In this document: one piece after another, positions 11,747-23,831 of the stretch
Numbering within the stretch: the stretch's first letter is position 1
Layout of the letters: every line of letters begins with the position of its first letter
Translations under genes and position numbers: made by a program
Source of the DNA: Thinopyrum elongatum
Taxonomy: Eukaryota > Streptophyta > Magnoliopsida > Poales > Poaceae
Reading direction: 5' to 3'
Assembly (NCBI GenBank): GCA_011799875.1
Contig: CM022298.1
Location: forward strand, 192,780,423-192,844,422
DNA length: 64,000 bases
Notes under the pieces: model-generated
The model's database searches: none
Seen by the model: the letters and a program-made list of their open reading frames with translations, nothing else
Told to the model about the DNA's origin: nothing

Positions 11747-12437
11747 CAAGTGTGCTTGACAAATTTCATGCGATACGGGATAAAATTGCTTCGTCGGTGA
11801 AAAAAATGTAACATTTGGAGTTAACATTCAGCGTTCGACCTTTTTTTTGCATGGGTCAAAATGTTTAAGTTTTTTTCCTGAAATATTGCAGGTAACATTT
11901 GTGTGTGACAATGAACACATCCATTTTTTTTCTTTTTTTCTTTTGACATGCAGAACCTAAAGACAAATTCAATATCCGCATGCTATACTGGTATTTCCCC
12001 TTTTCTGGTGAATGGATTTACCCATTCAGTCTAACGCCTTCTTTTGCTTACTAGACAAAAGCTCGTACGTTGCAACGGGAATATAAACATTCTAGTAGAT
12101 TAACTCGTGATTGCGCGTCTATTATTATATTGATGCGCTAAAATCTTAGCAAGTTTTTGTATGCAATCGCCATGATTTACCTGTCATTTTATTGTTAAAT
12201 ACTTATTTGGTAAGAGTTTAATTACTTACTAATTAAATATGTTTTTTTGCCAAGTTAATAAAACATGAGACAATTGATTCTATTTTAAGGAGATGGATGG
12301 GAGAAAAATCAGAGATGAGAGAAAAAAATCAAAGAAAAGAAGGAAATAGTGAGACATATATAAGGAAAGTTAGACGAAAGAGAGGTGAAATGCGAACCTT
12401 ATGTTTTTTTAAGTAGTATAAGAGATTTATAAACAAA
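11747..12437. other. Host segment right of element A
   Basis: AT-rich sequence continuing the host after A. It contains a T-rich tract near 11920-11945 and a purine-rich stretch at 12290-12380. No ORF, RNA gene or transposon end could be recognised with confidence. Confidence 0.4.
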
Positions 12438-12480
12438 TACTCTCTCTGTCTTATAATATAAGAAACGTTTTTACACTAAT
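12438..12480 (+). mobile_element. Stowaway-like MITE end (fragment)
   Basis: TA followed by CTCTCTCTGTCTTATAATAT resembles the terminal repeat of Stowaway/Mariner-type MITEs (consensus near CTCCCTCYGT, from memory). The matching inverted end is not visible nearby, so this is probably a truncated copy. Confidence 0.45.
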
Positions 12481-12721
12481 GAGAGCATCTAAAGCTGGAC
12501 GCCCCAAACCCGTCTCAAGCGCCCCGGTCATTGTCTGGTCACAAAAATGTGACTCAGACGGGCGCCTCAAACGCCCGGACTGACCGACACCCCTCATATC
12601 CAGCCCAAATATGGGGTGGATATGGGGCGCCCGGGCGTGTCCGCCACGTCGTCCCTGGCCCATAGTGGCCCACCCGACCCCATATATATTCCTCCCTATC
12701 CGTTTTGCATCACTTAGACAA
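12481..12721. other. GC-rich unclassified repeat-like segment
   Basis: Begins GAGCATCTAAAGCTGGACGC and contains repeated CGCCC/GGGCG words. Its style recalls short grass DNA transposons but I cannot assign it. A TATA-like CATATATATT (12690-12699) lies near the end. The last five bases, GACAA (12717-12721), would be the left TSD of element C. Confidence 0.3.
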
Positions 12722-14244
12722 TGATACGTCCATTTTGCATCATGTTTTTATATCAATATTTATTGCATTATGGACTGTTATTTCACATTATGGTACAATA
12801 CTTATACCTTTTCTCTCTTATTTTACAAGATTTACATGAAGAGGGAGAATGCCGGCAGCTGGAATTCTGGACCCGAAAGGAGAAAAATCTGAGATACCTA
12901 TTCTGCACAACTTCAAATGTCCTGAAAATTTACGGAGAATTATTTTGGAATATATAAAAATTATTGGGCAAAGAAAATACCAGAGGGGACCCACCAGGTG
13001 GCCACAAGCCTGGGGGCGCGCCCTACCCCCCAGGGCGCGCCCCCAGGGCTTGTGGGCCCCCTGGCAGGTCCCCGGTGCCCATCTTCTACTACATGGAGGG
13101 TTTTGACCTGGAAAAAAATCATAGGAGAGCTTTCGGGACGAAGCGCCGTCGTCTCGAGGCGGAACCTGGGCAGGAGCAATCTAGAGCTCCGGCAGAGCGA
13201 TTCTGCCAGGGAAACTTCCCTCCGGGATTGGGAAATCGAAGCCATCGTCATCACCAAGATCCTCTCATTGAGGGAGGATCAATATCCATCAAAATCTTCA
13301 CCAGCACCATCTCCTCTCAAACCCTAGTTCATCTATTGTATTCAATCTTTGCCTCAGAACCTCAGATTGGTACGTGTGGGTTGCTAGTAGTGTTGATTAC
13401 TCCTTGTAGTTGATGCTAGTTGGTTTATTTGGTGGAAGATCATATGTTCAGATCCTTAATGATATTCAATACCCCTCTGATCTTGAACATGAACATGCTT
13501 TGTGAGTAGTTACGTTTGTTCCTGAGGACATGTGAGAAGTCTTGTTATAAGTAATCATGTGAATTTGGTATTCGTTCGATATTTTAATGAGATGTATGTT
13601 GTCTTTCCTCTAGTGGTGTTATGTGAACGTCGACTACATGACACTTCACCATGATTTGGGCCTACGGAAAGGCATTGGGAAGTAATAAGTAGATGATGGG
13701 TTGCTAGAGTGATAGAAGCTTAAACCCTAGTTTATGCGTTGCTTCGTAAGGGGCTGATTTGGATCCACATGTTTCATGCTATGGTTAGATTTATCTTAAT
13801 TCTTCTTTCGTAGTTGCGGATTCTTGCGAGAGGGGTTAATCCTAAGTGGGAGTCTTGTCCAAGTAAGGACATCAACCAAGCACCGGTCCACCCACATATC
13901 AAATTATCAAAGTAACGAACGCGAATCATATGAGAATGATGAAAACTAACTTGACAATAATTCCCATGTGTCCTCGGGAGCGCTTTGCTTTATATAAGAG
14001 TTCGTCCAGGCTTGTCCTTTGCTATAAAAAGGATTGGGCCACCTTGCTGCACCTTTGTTGCACTTTTTACTTGTTACCCATTATGAATTATCTTATCACA
14101 AAACTATCTGTTACCGATAATTTCAGTTCCTGCAGAAAATACCTTGCTGAAAACCACTTGTCATTTCCTTCTGCTCCTCGTTGGATTCGACACTCTTACT
14201 TATCGAAAGGACTATGATAGATCCCCTATACTTGTGGGTCATCA
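12722..14244 (+). repeat. Element C 5' LTR
   Basis: About 1.52 kb, TGATACGTCC to GGGTCATCA. It contains a strong GC-rich inverted repeat at 13009-13047 (16-bp perfect arms around a 7-base spacer), set inside a CCACAAG...CTTGTGG pair. TATA-like words occur at 13991 and 14023 but lie late in the LTR, so they may not be the promoter. Confidence 0.85.
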
Positions 14245-14255
14245 AGACTCTTTTC

Positions 14256-14274
14256 TGGCGCCATTGTCGGGGAG
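14256..14274 (+). promoter_or_regulatory. Element C primer binding site (Asp tRNA type)
   Basis: TGGCGCCATTGTCGGGGAG resembles the Asp-tRNA site TGGCGCCGTTGCCGGGGA used by Athila-group elements (family knowledge), with two transitions. The unaltered version occurs in element D. Confidence 0.8.
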
Positions 14275-14350
14275 TGAAGCGCCTTTGGTGAGTGGAATTT
14301 GGTAAGGAAAAATTTATATTGTGTGCTGAAATTTACTGTCACTTGTCACT

Positions 14351-15330
14351 ATGAAAAATAATCCTTTGAGGGGCTTGTTCGGGGTATCTTCACCCCGACT
14401 GGAAGAACAAAGAATTTCTCCTCAACCTACTGAACCTACTGAAAATATTTATTATGAAATTCCTGCGGGTATGATAGAGAAACTGCTAGCTATTCCTTAT
14501 GCAGGAGATGGAACACTACATCCTGATATGCATCTAATCTTTGTGGATGAAGTTTGTGGATTATTTAAGCTTGCAGGTTTGCCCGGCGATGAAGTCAAGA
14601 GGAAGGACTTCCCTTTATCTTTGAAGGGAAAGGCATTGACATGGTATAGGCTATGTGATGATATTGGATCGTGGAATTACAACCGATTGAAATTGGAATT
14701 TCATCAGAAGTTTTATCCTATGCATCTGGTTCATCGTGATCGGAATTATATATATAATTTTTGGCCTCGTGAAGGAGAACTCAAGCTTGGGGGAGGCTTA
14801 AGTCAATGTTATATTCATGCCCCAATCATGAGCTCTCGAGAGAAATTATTATTCAGAATTTTTATGCTCGGCTTTCTCGTAATGATCAATCCATGCTTGA
14901 TACTTCTTGTACTGGTTCTTTTATGAAGAAGACTATTGAATTCAAATGGGATCTCTTGGAAAGAATTAAATGCAACTCTGAAGATTGGGAGCTCGACGAA
15001 GGTAAGGAGTCAGGTATAAAGCTTGAATTTGATTGTGTTAAATCTTTCATGGATACCGATGCTTTTCATGAATTTAGCACTAAATATGGATTTGACTCTG
15101 AGATAGTAGCTTCTTTCTGTGAATCATTTACTACTCATGTTGATCTCCCTAAGGAGAAGTGGTTTAAATATCATCCTCCCATTGAAGTAGAAATAGTAGA
15201 ACCCATTAAGGCTGAAGAAGAAACCATTACTTATAATGTTGGTCCTGTTATTCCTACTGCTTATATTGAGAAACCACCTTTTCCAGTTAGAATAAAAGAA
15301 CATGCTAAAGCTTCAGCCATAGTCCGTAGA
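14351..15330 (+). pseudogene. Element C gag
   Basis: The start fits an Athila-type Gag; the core reads KGKALTWYRLCDDIGSWN and KFYPMHLVHRDRNYIYNFW, the Retrotrans_gag signature. The frame changes near 14780-14800: the first frame runs on as nonsense to 14926 while the true continuation is in the frame of 14806-15525. A second shift near 15330 precedes the protease frame. The C-terminal part is rich in acidic residues and prolines. The protein would have formed the virus-like particle. Confidence 0.82.
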
Positions 15331-15386
15331 GTTATACTAGAACACCTACACCCCCTGAACAAATTAAAGTTGAACCTAGTATTGTT

Positions 15387-17881
15387 ATGGTTAAAGATCT
15401 CTTGGTTGATAATATTGATGGGCGTGTTATTTATTTCTGTGATGAAGGTTCTAGAATTGCTAAACCCGATGATAAAGATAAACATAGACCTATTGTTGGC
15501 ATGCCTATTGTCTTTGTTAAGATAGGAGATCATTATTATCATGGCTTATGTGATTTGGGTGCTAGTGTGAGTGCGATCCCTTTTACTTTATATCAAGAAA
15601 TTATGAATGATATTGCACCTGCTGAAATAGAAGATATTGATGTTACTATTAAGCTTGCTAATAGAGATACTATCTCACCAATTGGGATTGTTAGAGATGT
15701 TGAAGTCTTGTGTGAGAAAATAAAATACCCTACTTATTTTCTAGTTCTTAGTTCCCCACAAGATGATTTTTGTCCCATTATATTTGGTAGACCTTTCTTG
15801 AACACTGTAATGCTAAGATAGACTGTGAGAAAGAAAATGTTAGTGTAAGTTTCAGGGATGTGTCTCATGAGTTTAACTTCTCCAAATTTCGTAGACAACC
15901 CCATGATAAAGAATTACCTAATAAAGATGAAATTGTTGGTCTTGCTTCTATTGCCGTGCCTCCTACTGATCCTTTAGAACAATATTTGCTAGACCATGAA
16001 AATGATATGTTCATGAATGAAAGAAAGGAATTAGACAAGATTTTCTTCAAACAAATGCCTGTTTTGAAACACAGTTTGCCTGTTGAGACTCTTGGAGATC
16101 CTCTACCACCCAAGAGTGACCCTGTGTTTGAACTTAAACTGTTACCTGATACTTTGAAATACGCTTATCTTGATGAAAATAAGATATATCCTGTTATTAT
16201 TAGTGCTAACCTTTCAGGGCATGAAGAAAAGAAATTATTGAAAACTCTGAGGAAGCACCGTGTCGTGATTAGATATACTCTTGATGATCTTAAGGGCATT
16301 AGTCCCACTCTATGTCAGCATAAAATTAATATGGAGCCTGATGCTAAACCAGTTGTTGATCACTAGCGACGGTTGAATCCAAAGATGAAAGAAGTGGTAA
16401 AGAATGAAATACTAAAGCTTCTGGAAGCAGGTATAATCTATCCTATTGCTGATAGTAGATGGGTAAGTCCTGTTCATTGTGTCCCTAAGAAGGGAGGTAT
16501 TACTGTTGTTCCTAATGATAAAAATGAATCGATTCCGCAAAGAATTGTTACAGGTTATAGAATGGTAATTGATTTTAGAAAATTAAACAAAGCAACTAGG
16601 AAAGATCATTATCCTCTACCTTTTATTGATCAAATGCTAGACAGACTATCAAAACATACACACTTTTGCTTTCTAGATGGTTACTCTGGTTTTTCCCAAA
16701 TACCTGTGTCACAAGAGGATCAAGAAAAAACAACCTTTACATGCCCTTTTGGTACTTTTGCTTATAGACGTATGCCTTTTGGTTTATGCAATGCACCTGC
16801 TACCTTTCAAAGATGTATGACTTTTATATTCTCTGACTTTTGTGAAAAGATTGTTGAGGTTTTCATGGATGATTTTTCCGTTTACGGAACTTATTTTGAT
16901 GATTGCTTAAGCAACCTTGATCGAGTTTTGAAGAGATGTGAAGAAACTAATCTTGTCTTGAATTGGGACAAGTGCCACTTTATGGTTAATGAAGGTATTG
17001 TCTTGGGGCATAAAATCTCCGAAAGATGTATTGAAGTTGATAAAGCTAAAGTTGATGCTATTGAAAAAATGTCATGTCCTAAAGATATCAAAGGTATAAG
17101 AAGTTTCCTTGGTCATGCTGGTTTCTATAGGAGATTTATTAAAGACTTCTCTAAAATTTCTAGGCCTCTCACCAATCTTTTGCAAAAAGATGTTCCATTT
17201 GTCTTTGATGATGATTGTGTAGAAGCATTTGAAATCCTTAAGAAAGCCTTAATCTCTGCACCTATTGTTCAACCACCTGATTGGAACCTACCCTTTGAAA
17301 TTATGTGTGATGCTAGTGATTATGCTATTGGTGCTGTTTAGGACAAAGAGTTGATAAAAAGTTAAATGTTATCCATTATGCTAGTAAAACTCTAGACAAT
17401 GCTCAAAGAAATTATGCTACTACTGAAAAAGAATTTCTAGCTGTTGTATTTGCTTGTGACAAGTTTAGATCCTATATCGTTGATTCCAAAGTTACTGTTC
17501 ACACTGATCATGCTGCTATTAAATACCTTATGGAAAAGAAAGATGCTAAACCTAGACTCATTAGGTGGGTTCTCTTGCTACAAGAATTTGATTTACATAT
17601 TGATAGAAAGGGAGCTGGGAACCCCGTAGCAGACAACTTGTCTAGTTAGAAAATATTCTTGATGACCCACTACCTATTGATGATAGTTTTCCTGATGAAC
17701 AATTATCTGTTATAAATGCTTCTCGTAGTACTCCATGGTATGCAGACTATGCTAATTATATTGTTGCTAAATTTATGCCACCTAGTTTCACAAACCAACA
17801 AAAGAAAAAGTTTTTCTATGATTTAAGACATTACTTCTTGGATGACCCACATCTTTATAAAGAAGGAGTAGATGGTGTTAT
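15387..17881 (+). pseudogene. Element C protease, RT and RNase H
   Basis: Protease motif CDLGASVSAIPF lies near 15550. RT follows from about 16140: the Athila-type RT start (RRLNPKMKEVVKNEILKLL), YRMVIDFRKLNKAT, FLDGYSGF (motif A), MPFGLCNAPATF and FMDD near 16866. RNase H begins with [11 protein letters not shown]. Breaks: TAG at 16364-16366 just before RT, shifts near 15821 and 17341, and further stops beyond. The frame fades at integrase (DLRHYFLDDPHLYKEGVDGV), where H was inserted. The element is dead but its order is intact. Confidence 0.87.
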
Positions 17882-18828
17882 TGTTGGGGAACGTTGCATG
17901 GAAAATAAAAAAAATTCTACGCACACGCAAGATCTATCCATGGAGATGCATAGCAACAAGAGGGGAGAGTGTGTCTATGTACCCTCATCGACCGTAAGCG
18001 GAAGCGTTTATTAACGCGTTTGATGTAGTCAAACTTCTTCGCGATCCAACTGATCAAGTACCGAACGTACATCACCTCCGCGTTCAGCACACATTCAGCT
18101 CAGTGACGTCCTCGCCTTCTTGATCCAGCAAGACGGGCGAAGTAGTGGATGAGTTCCAGCAGCACGACGGCGTGGTGACGGTGGTGGTGATGCTATGTCC
18201 GCAGGGCTTCGCCTAAGCACTACGAAAATATGACCGAGGGACGAAACTGTGGAGAGGGGCGCCGCACACGGCTAAGAGATTGTCGTGGGTATTGTGTGGC
18301 GCCCCCTCCCTCATATATATAGGTGGGGGGAGGGGAGGCAGCCAGGAGGCGCCCCAAGGGTGGCCGCCGCCCCCCTTGGGCTCCTGCCCTGTGGCGCCCC
18401 CCTCTTACCTTGTTTGCATAAGGGGGGAAGGAAAGGGGAGGAGAGGGAAGGAAGGGGGAGGCCGACTGCCCCCTTTCCTTCTCTCCCCAAAGGCTGCGGC
18501 CTTAGAAGGGGCACGCCAGGCCCTTGTGGGCTGGTGTGTTCCTCCCCTTTGGCCTATATGGCCCATTAATCTCCCAGGGGTTCCCGGAACCTCTCCCGAT
18601 GATCCGATGACTACCCGGTACCTCCCGAAACTCTTCCGGTGTCCAAATAGCATCGTCCTATATATCAATCTTTACCTCCGGACCATTCCGGAGCTCCTCG
18701 TCATGTCCGTGATCTCATCCGGGACTCCGAACAACATTCGGTCACCAAATCATATAACTCATATAACACTATATCGTCAACGAACGTTAAGCGTGCGGAC
18801 CGTACGGGTTCAAGAACTATGTACACAT
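17882..18828 (-). repeat. Element H LTR (Angela/BARE-like Copia), left segment
   Basis: Begins TGTTGGGGAACGTTGCATGG, which read on the minus strand is the 3' end of an Angela/BARE/WIS-type LTR (from memory). Five bases GTTAT (17877-17881) precede it; the other TSD copy is outside the window. The LTR continues after a 41.5-kb insertion at 60370. Joined, it would be about 1.75 kb, the usual Angela length. The last bases CACAT (18824-18828) are the left TSD of G2. A TATA-like TATATATA lies near 18316. The + strand ORFs here (for example 18280-18930) run antisense to H and are not genes. Confidence 0.82.
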
Positions 18829-19339
18829 TGTCGGATTTCGGGGCTCCGTAGACCCAAGAAGGTTCAAACTCTGGGGCGTGTGCGAATATCTCAACCTCTC
18901 AAGCCACGAGCTCGTCGCCCTATGGCCTAGCCTTGTCGGGTTTGCGTGAGCGGGGAAGAAGATGAACACGGCAGTTTACCCAGGTTCGGGCCACCTCGCG
19001 GTGTAAAACCCTACTCCTGCTTTGTGGTGGATTAGCCTCACGAGGAGGTTTGAGGATGAACTAGTACAATGGATGAGCCTCCTCGTGAGGGCTCGGGGGG
19101 GGGGGGGGGGAGAATGAGTCGACCCTCTCTACGGTGGTGGCTAGCCTATGTTTATAGTGGCCTTGGTCCTCTTCCCTTGAAACTTAGGAGGGAAGGGATT
19201 CCACAACGACCAATTTTGAAAGGGGACAAGTAGTACATCAAATCCTGATGAAAGGTGGTCTTCGCCTGCAAAGCTTTTGGTCGTGACGCAGCTATGGGCT
19301 CGGCGATGACATCCGTCCTGCAGAGCCCGTGGTCTCGGT
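18829..19339 (-). repeat. G2 3' LTR, left segment
   Basis: TGTCGGATTTCGGGGCTCCG matches the end of the intact G2 LTR at 59497. It includes an uninterrupted run of 16 G at 19095-19110, where the other copy has six. It stops at TCGGT (19335-19339), the left TSD of G1. Confidence 0.88.
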
Positions 19340-20227
19340 TGTCGGCTTTCTGGGAACCAGGGTACCCAGACTTGCCTGCCTGCGGCCCACGGCCCATGGC
19401 ATGGCTCCATCGACGGCCTGGTATGGCCCATCTACGAGGCCATCAAGTCAAGACCCACGCGAGGGGACAAGCCTCGCGAGGCGGATGACGCCAAGACCTT
19501 CGGAGGGAGCGGCCTCTCCAGGCTGCCTCCTGAGGAGCGGAGATTTCTATGAAGGTGCCCAACCTCATGAGGTTGCGGTGACACAAGCCATGATGACCAA
19601 GGCCAGGCGGGCGCCAGCGGGCGCAGAGGAGCAAGTTTCCTCTTTGGTGCTAAGGAGGCAAGCGCAGGCGTGGGTTCCCGAGGAATCAGGCAAAGGTTTT
19701 CATTCCAGTGCAACAAGACTAGGACCGCCAGGACGGCAGGACGGATGTCATCGCCGAGCCCACCACGGCGTCACGACCAGAAGCTTTGCAGGCGAAGACC
19801 ACCTTTCGTCAGGATAAGATGTACTACTTGTCCCCTTTCAAATTGGCCACTGTGGGATCCCTTCCCGCCTACGTTTTGGGGGAAGAGGACCGAGGCCACT
19901 ATATATATAGGTTAGCCACCACCATAGAGGGAGATCGGATCCAACCCAAGGACAACTCACACTCACCCCAGAGCAGACCTCGCGAGGTTGTTCTTCCCTT
20001 GTACTTGTTCATCCTCAGCCCCTCGTGAGGCAAATCCACCACAAAGCAGGAGTAGGGTCTTACACCGCAAGGTGGCCGAACCTGGGTAAACTGCCGTGTT
20101 CATATTCTTCCTTGATCCATCGAGCTAGGCTGTAGGGCGACGTGTTGGTTGGTTGGATAGGTTGAGTTCTTCGCACACGCCCCAGAGTTCGAACCTTTCT
20201 TGGGTCTACGGAGCCCTGAATCCGACA
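19340..20227 (+). repeat. G1 5' LTR
   Basis: TGTCGGCTTTCTGGGAACC to CTGAATCCGACA, 888 bp. A TATA box, CTATATATATAGG (19899-19911), lies in the context GAGGCCAC...GTTAGCCACC and should set the start of the genomic RNA about 30 bp downstream. The TATA is degenerate in both LTRs of G2 but preserved in both LTRs of G1. Confidence 0.9.
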
Positions 20228-20229
20228 TC

Positions 20230-20248
20230 TGGCGCGCCAGGTAGGGGC
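20230..20248 (+). promoter_or_regulatory. G1 primer binding site
   Basis: TGGCGCGCCAGGTAGGGGC lies two bases after the LTR. The same site with one change is at 59476-59494 (minus strand) in G2. I recall this kind of site from Tat-lineage grass elements but do not assign the tRNA with certainty. Confidence 0.7.
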
Positions 20249-20299
20249 GTGTCGAAGCTTCTCTCCCACCGCTTGCTCCGCCGCCGTTCCGCCGTCCCT

Positions 20300-22075
20300 A
20301 TGGCCGATGCCCGCCGTGTTCGTGCCAAGCGCCGGGCCGCTCGTGTCGCCTAGACGGCACCCACGGGAAATGGTGTTCCTCGCCGCTCTGCCTCCCGGTG
20401 GCTAACGCTGCCACCGACCCTGCTGCTCGCGAGCAGCAGGACTCGTCGCTGCCACCGTCCGTGCGGCGCGATGGCCGCACCGCGACTCCATCACCCACTC
20501 CAGCCACGGCGTCGTCCTCTCACGTTCGTCGTGGGCCGGTGAATCCGCAGTCTGTGCTGCTCATGGTGCGTGAGCTTCTGCGCTATCGTTCGGCCAACGA
20601 CCTCTACGACGACTGGTTTGGCCGCATCACCGAGCTCGTCAATGCCGCTGGCGAGGCCCCTACACCGTCTCGTTCGCTTCATCCTCCGCTGTCCCTGGCG
20701 GGCGACGTGGCTCACGGCGCGCCTCCTCCCCCTCCTCTGCATGGCGTGGACCCCGAGTCGAGGCGTGAGGCTCCCCAGTGCGACCTGCCGCGCAGGGCGC
20801 TGGCGCGCGATGAAGAAAGCTGCCAGGTGGTGCAGCGGCCCCAAGGAGAAGCGCGTGCGCTTCCAGCACCGCCACGTCAAGACCGCGTGCCGTCGGATCA
20901 AGCTCCTCCCAGGCGTCTGGCCCCTGTGAGTGCGGCAGGTTGCCGTGCTTTCACCCCGAAGCTGCGCCGTGTCATCTGGCCCGGCAAGTTCAAGCCGGAT
21001 TTGCCTCCACGCTACGACGGCAGCCCTGACCCTGTCTTGTTCCTCCAGCTCTACGAGCTAAGCATCGAGGCGGCAAATGGCGACGAGAAAATCATGGCGA
21101 ACTAGTTCCCCATGGCCCTCAAGGACGGCACGCGTTCTTGGCTCCTGAACCTCCCGGTGGGGTCGATCTCCTCCTGGGACGAGCTCCACGAGCGCTTCAT
21201 CGCCAACCTCCAAGGCACTCGCGATCACGCTCCTGCGGCAGGCGACCTGCGGCGCATCAAGCAGCAGCCAGGCGAAACCTTGCACAAGTACATACAGCGC
21301 TTCACCAACGTTCGCCTCAAGATCCCGAAGGTGTCGGACGAGGCCATCATTTCGGCGTTCTCCGAGGGCGTCCGGGATGTCAAGATGAAGGAGGAGCTCG
21401 CCATACGTGAGGACTTGTGCTCGGCTCTAGAGATGTTCAACATGGCCGCCAGGTGCGCGAGAGAAGAGGAAGGTCGCCTCTCCCTCCTGGAGCTTCCGGA
21501 GGTCGACCAGAAGGCCAAGGCTAAGGACGTGAAGCGCAAGGGCCCGGCTGTGCTCGCGGCTGAACCTGAGTTGAAGCGCGGCTGCGACCACACCAAATCT
21601 TCCAAGGGCAGCCGTCCATTCTGCGTTTTCCACAATGTCCACAGCCACAACACCAACGACTGCCAGAAGCTCAGGGCAATCCATGATGGGCGCCATGGCC
21701 GCCGCCCCGAGCGCAACGACCGTGGCTACGGCCGCGGCAGAGGCCGCTGGGACAACCGCGACCCCCGCCAGGACTGGCATGATCAGCCTCGTGAGGACCG
21801 CTGGCAGGGCCAGCCTTGCGACGGCCCCTGGCGTGACCATCCCCGCGAGAACCGTCCTCAGGGCAACGCTGGCCTTCCTTCGATGCCACCGCCGCCAAGG
21901 AGGAACGATGACCACCGCCAAGACGATGGGGCTAGGGGCTTCCAAGAGCCTCGTGCCATTGCCTGCATCCTGGGTGGCGCTCAGGCTCCCGCCTCTCATC
22001 GCATCTTCAAGCAGTTCGCTCATGAGGTGAACGCGGCCCTCCCCAAGCTTGAGGCGTTGTGTGCCCTAGTCCAAG
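20300..22075 (+). pseudogene. G1 gag
   Basis: Starts MADARRVRAKRRAARVA like the G2 copy, then stops at TAG 20351-20353, where G2 has CAG. After a shift the frame 20398-21105 carries the N-terminal half (ELLRYRSANDLYDDWFGRI, then FKPDLPPRYDGSPDPVLFLQ). TAG at 21103-21105 replaces the Trp of NWFPMALK. The frame 21112-22065 has the Gag core (RSWLLNLPVGSISSWDELHERFI) and a CHHC-like zinc motif (FCVFHNVHSHNTNDCQKLR), followed by an R/G/D-rich tail. A further shift near 22065 precedes the protease. Confidence 0.85.
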
Positions 22076-22782
22076 TACGCCATCACCTTCGACTCCATGG
22101 ACCAGCTCAAGTGATCAGCCATCACTGGCGCGCTCCCGATGCTCTGCTCGCCGACCATCAGCAACATCCTCATCACCAAGACACTCATCGACGATGGCGC
22201 GGGGCTCAATGTCCTCTCCGTTGAGACGTTCGAGATGCTCCAGGTGCCGTACGACCAGCTCCTCCCCACCAAGCCTTTCTCAGGGGTGACCGATGGCTCC
22301 ACCGTCCCCATAGGGCAGATCCGCCTCCCTGTCACCTTCGGCCAGCGAGATAACTACCACACCGAGCTCATCGACTTCGACGTCGCCCACATTCGCCTCC
22401 CGTACAATGCCATCCTCGGGTATCCGGCCCTCGCCAAGTTCATGGCGGCAACGCACCACGGCTACAATGTCCTCAAGATTCCAGGGAGCAGCGGTATCAT
22501 CACGGTCGCATGCGACGAGAAGGCTGCAGTGTGCTCCCTTGAGCGTGCCTACCAGGCTGCGGCAGTCGAGAACCCTAACAACGAGGGTGCCGTTCGGACT
22601 CCTGAGGCCATCCCCAAGAAGAAGACGCAGCTCCTCCCCAAGTGTTGTCATGAGGCTGGCGCGCCCGACGATCGTGCCTCAGGCCCCGCGCCCACTGCTA
22701 GGGCGCCCTTCCCTCTCGCATAGGAAGGCGCGCCCGGCACCCCTCTCAAGAGGGGTTCGGGGGCTCTCGTCTGGAGGGCCTC
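22076..22782 (+). pseudogene. G1 protease, interrupted by D
   Basis: Aspartic protease region with LIDDGAGLNVLS, where G2 has LIDSGAGLNVLS; the expected D-S/T-G active site is changed to D-D-G. Downstream are TKPFSGVTDGSTVPIGQIRL and the flap-like AILGYPALAKFMA, followed by a basic/proline-rich linker ending with a stop near 22723. The linker region is cut by D at 22782 and resumes at 50494. Confidence 0.82.
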
Positions 22783-23831
22783 TGATAACCCACAAGTATA
22801 GGGGATTGCAATAGTTTTTGAGGGTAGAGTATTCAACCAAAATTTATTGATTCGACACAAGGGAGCCAAAGAATATTCGCAAGTATTAGCAGCTGAGTTG
22901 TCAATTCAACCACACCTGAAAGACTTAATATCTGTAGCAAAGTATTTAGTAGCAAAGTAGTATGGAACTAACGGTAACGGTGGCAAAAGTAACAGTAGCA
23001 GTTTTGTAGCAATTGTAACAGTGGCAACGGCAAAGTAACGTAGCAAAGATCAATATGTGAAAAGCTCGTAGGAATGGATCAATGATGGATAATTATGTTG
23101 GATGGCATTCATCATGCAACAGTTATAACCTAGGGTGACACAGAACTAGCTCCAATTCATCAATATAATGTAGGCATGTATTTCGAATATAGTCATACGT
23201 GCTTATGGAAAAGAACTTGCATGACATCTTTTGTCCTATCCTCCCGTGGCAGCGGGGTCCTAATGGAAACTAAGGGATATTAAGGCCTCCTTTTAATAGA
23301 GAACCAGACCAAAGCATTAGCACTTAGTGAATACATGAACTCCTCAAACTACGGTAATCACCGGAAAGAATCCCAATTATTGTCACCTTGGGGTATGCAG
23401 ATCATAGATCGTAATAGGTGTCTACAACTTGCAAGATAGGATCAAGAACACAAATATATTCATGAAAACATAATAGGTTCAGATCTGAAATCATGGCACT
23501 CGGGCCCTAGTGACAAGCATTAAGCATAGCAAAGTCATAGCAACATCAATCTCAGAACATAGTGGATACTAGGGATCAAACCCTAACAAAACTAACTAGA
23601 TTACATGATAAATCTCATCCAACCCATCACTGTCCAGCAAGCCTACGATGGAATTACTCACGCACGGTGGTGAGCATCATGAAATTGGTGATGGAGGAAG
23701 GTTGGTAATGATGATGGCGACGGATTCCCCTCTTCGGAGCCCCAAACGGACTCTAGATCTGCCCTCCCGATGAAGAACAGGAGGTGACGGCGGCTCCATA
23801 TCGTAAAACGCGATGAATCCTTCTCTCTGAT
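22783..23831 (-). repeat. D 3' LTR, left segment
   Basis: Closely matches 49091-50140 of the D 5' LTR. It ends ATCCTTCTCTCTGAT and then switches abruptly to element E sequence at 23832. The final 22 bases reappear on the other side of E at 41960-41981, more than a 5-bp TSD can explain. Confidence 0.88.

Larger units (their letters stand above)
12722..17881 (+). mobile_element. Element C: Athila-type Ty3/gypsy (Fatima-like), left part
   Basis: A 5' LTR, an Asp-type primer site, gag, protease, RT and RNase H are present in order. The element is cut inside the start of integrase, where H begins at 17882. The rest of C, including its 3' LTR, must lie beyond the right edge of the window. The LTR start TGATACGTCCATTTTGCATC matches my memory of the wheat Fatima family, and RT is of the FMDD Athila type. 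C is the outermost host of the stack. Confidence 0.85.

Noticed and set aside
18280..18930. 216-codon + strand ORF
   Set aside because: Runs antisense through the Angela-like LTR and crosses the H/G2 junction at 18829, so it cannot be one ancestral gene.
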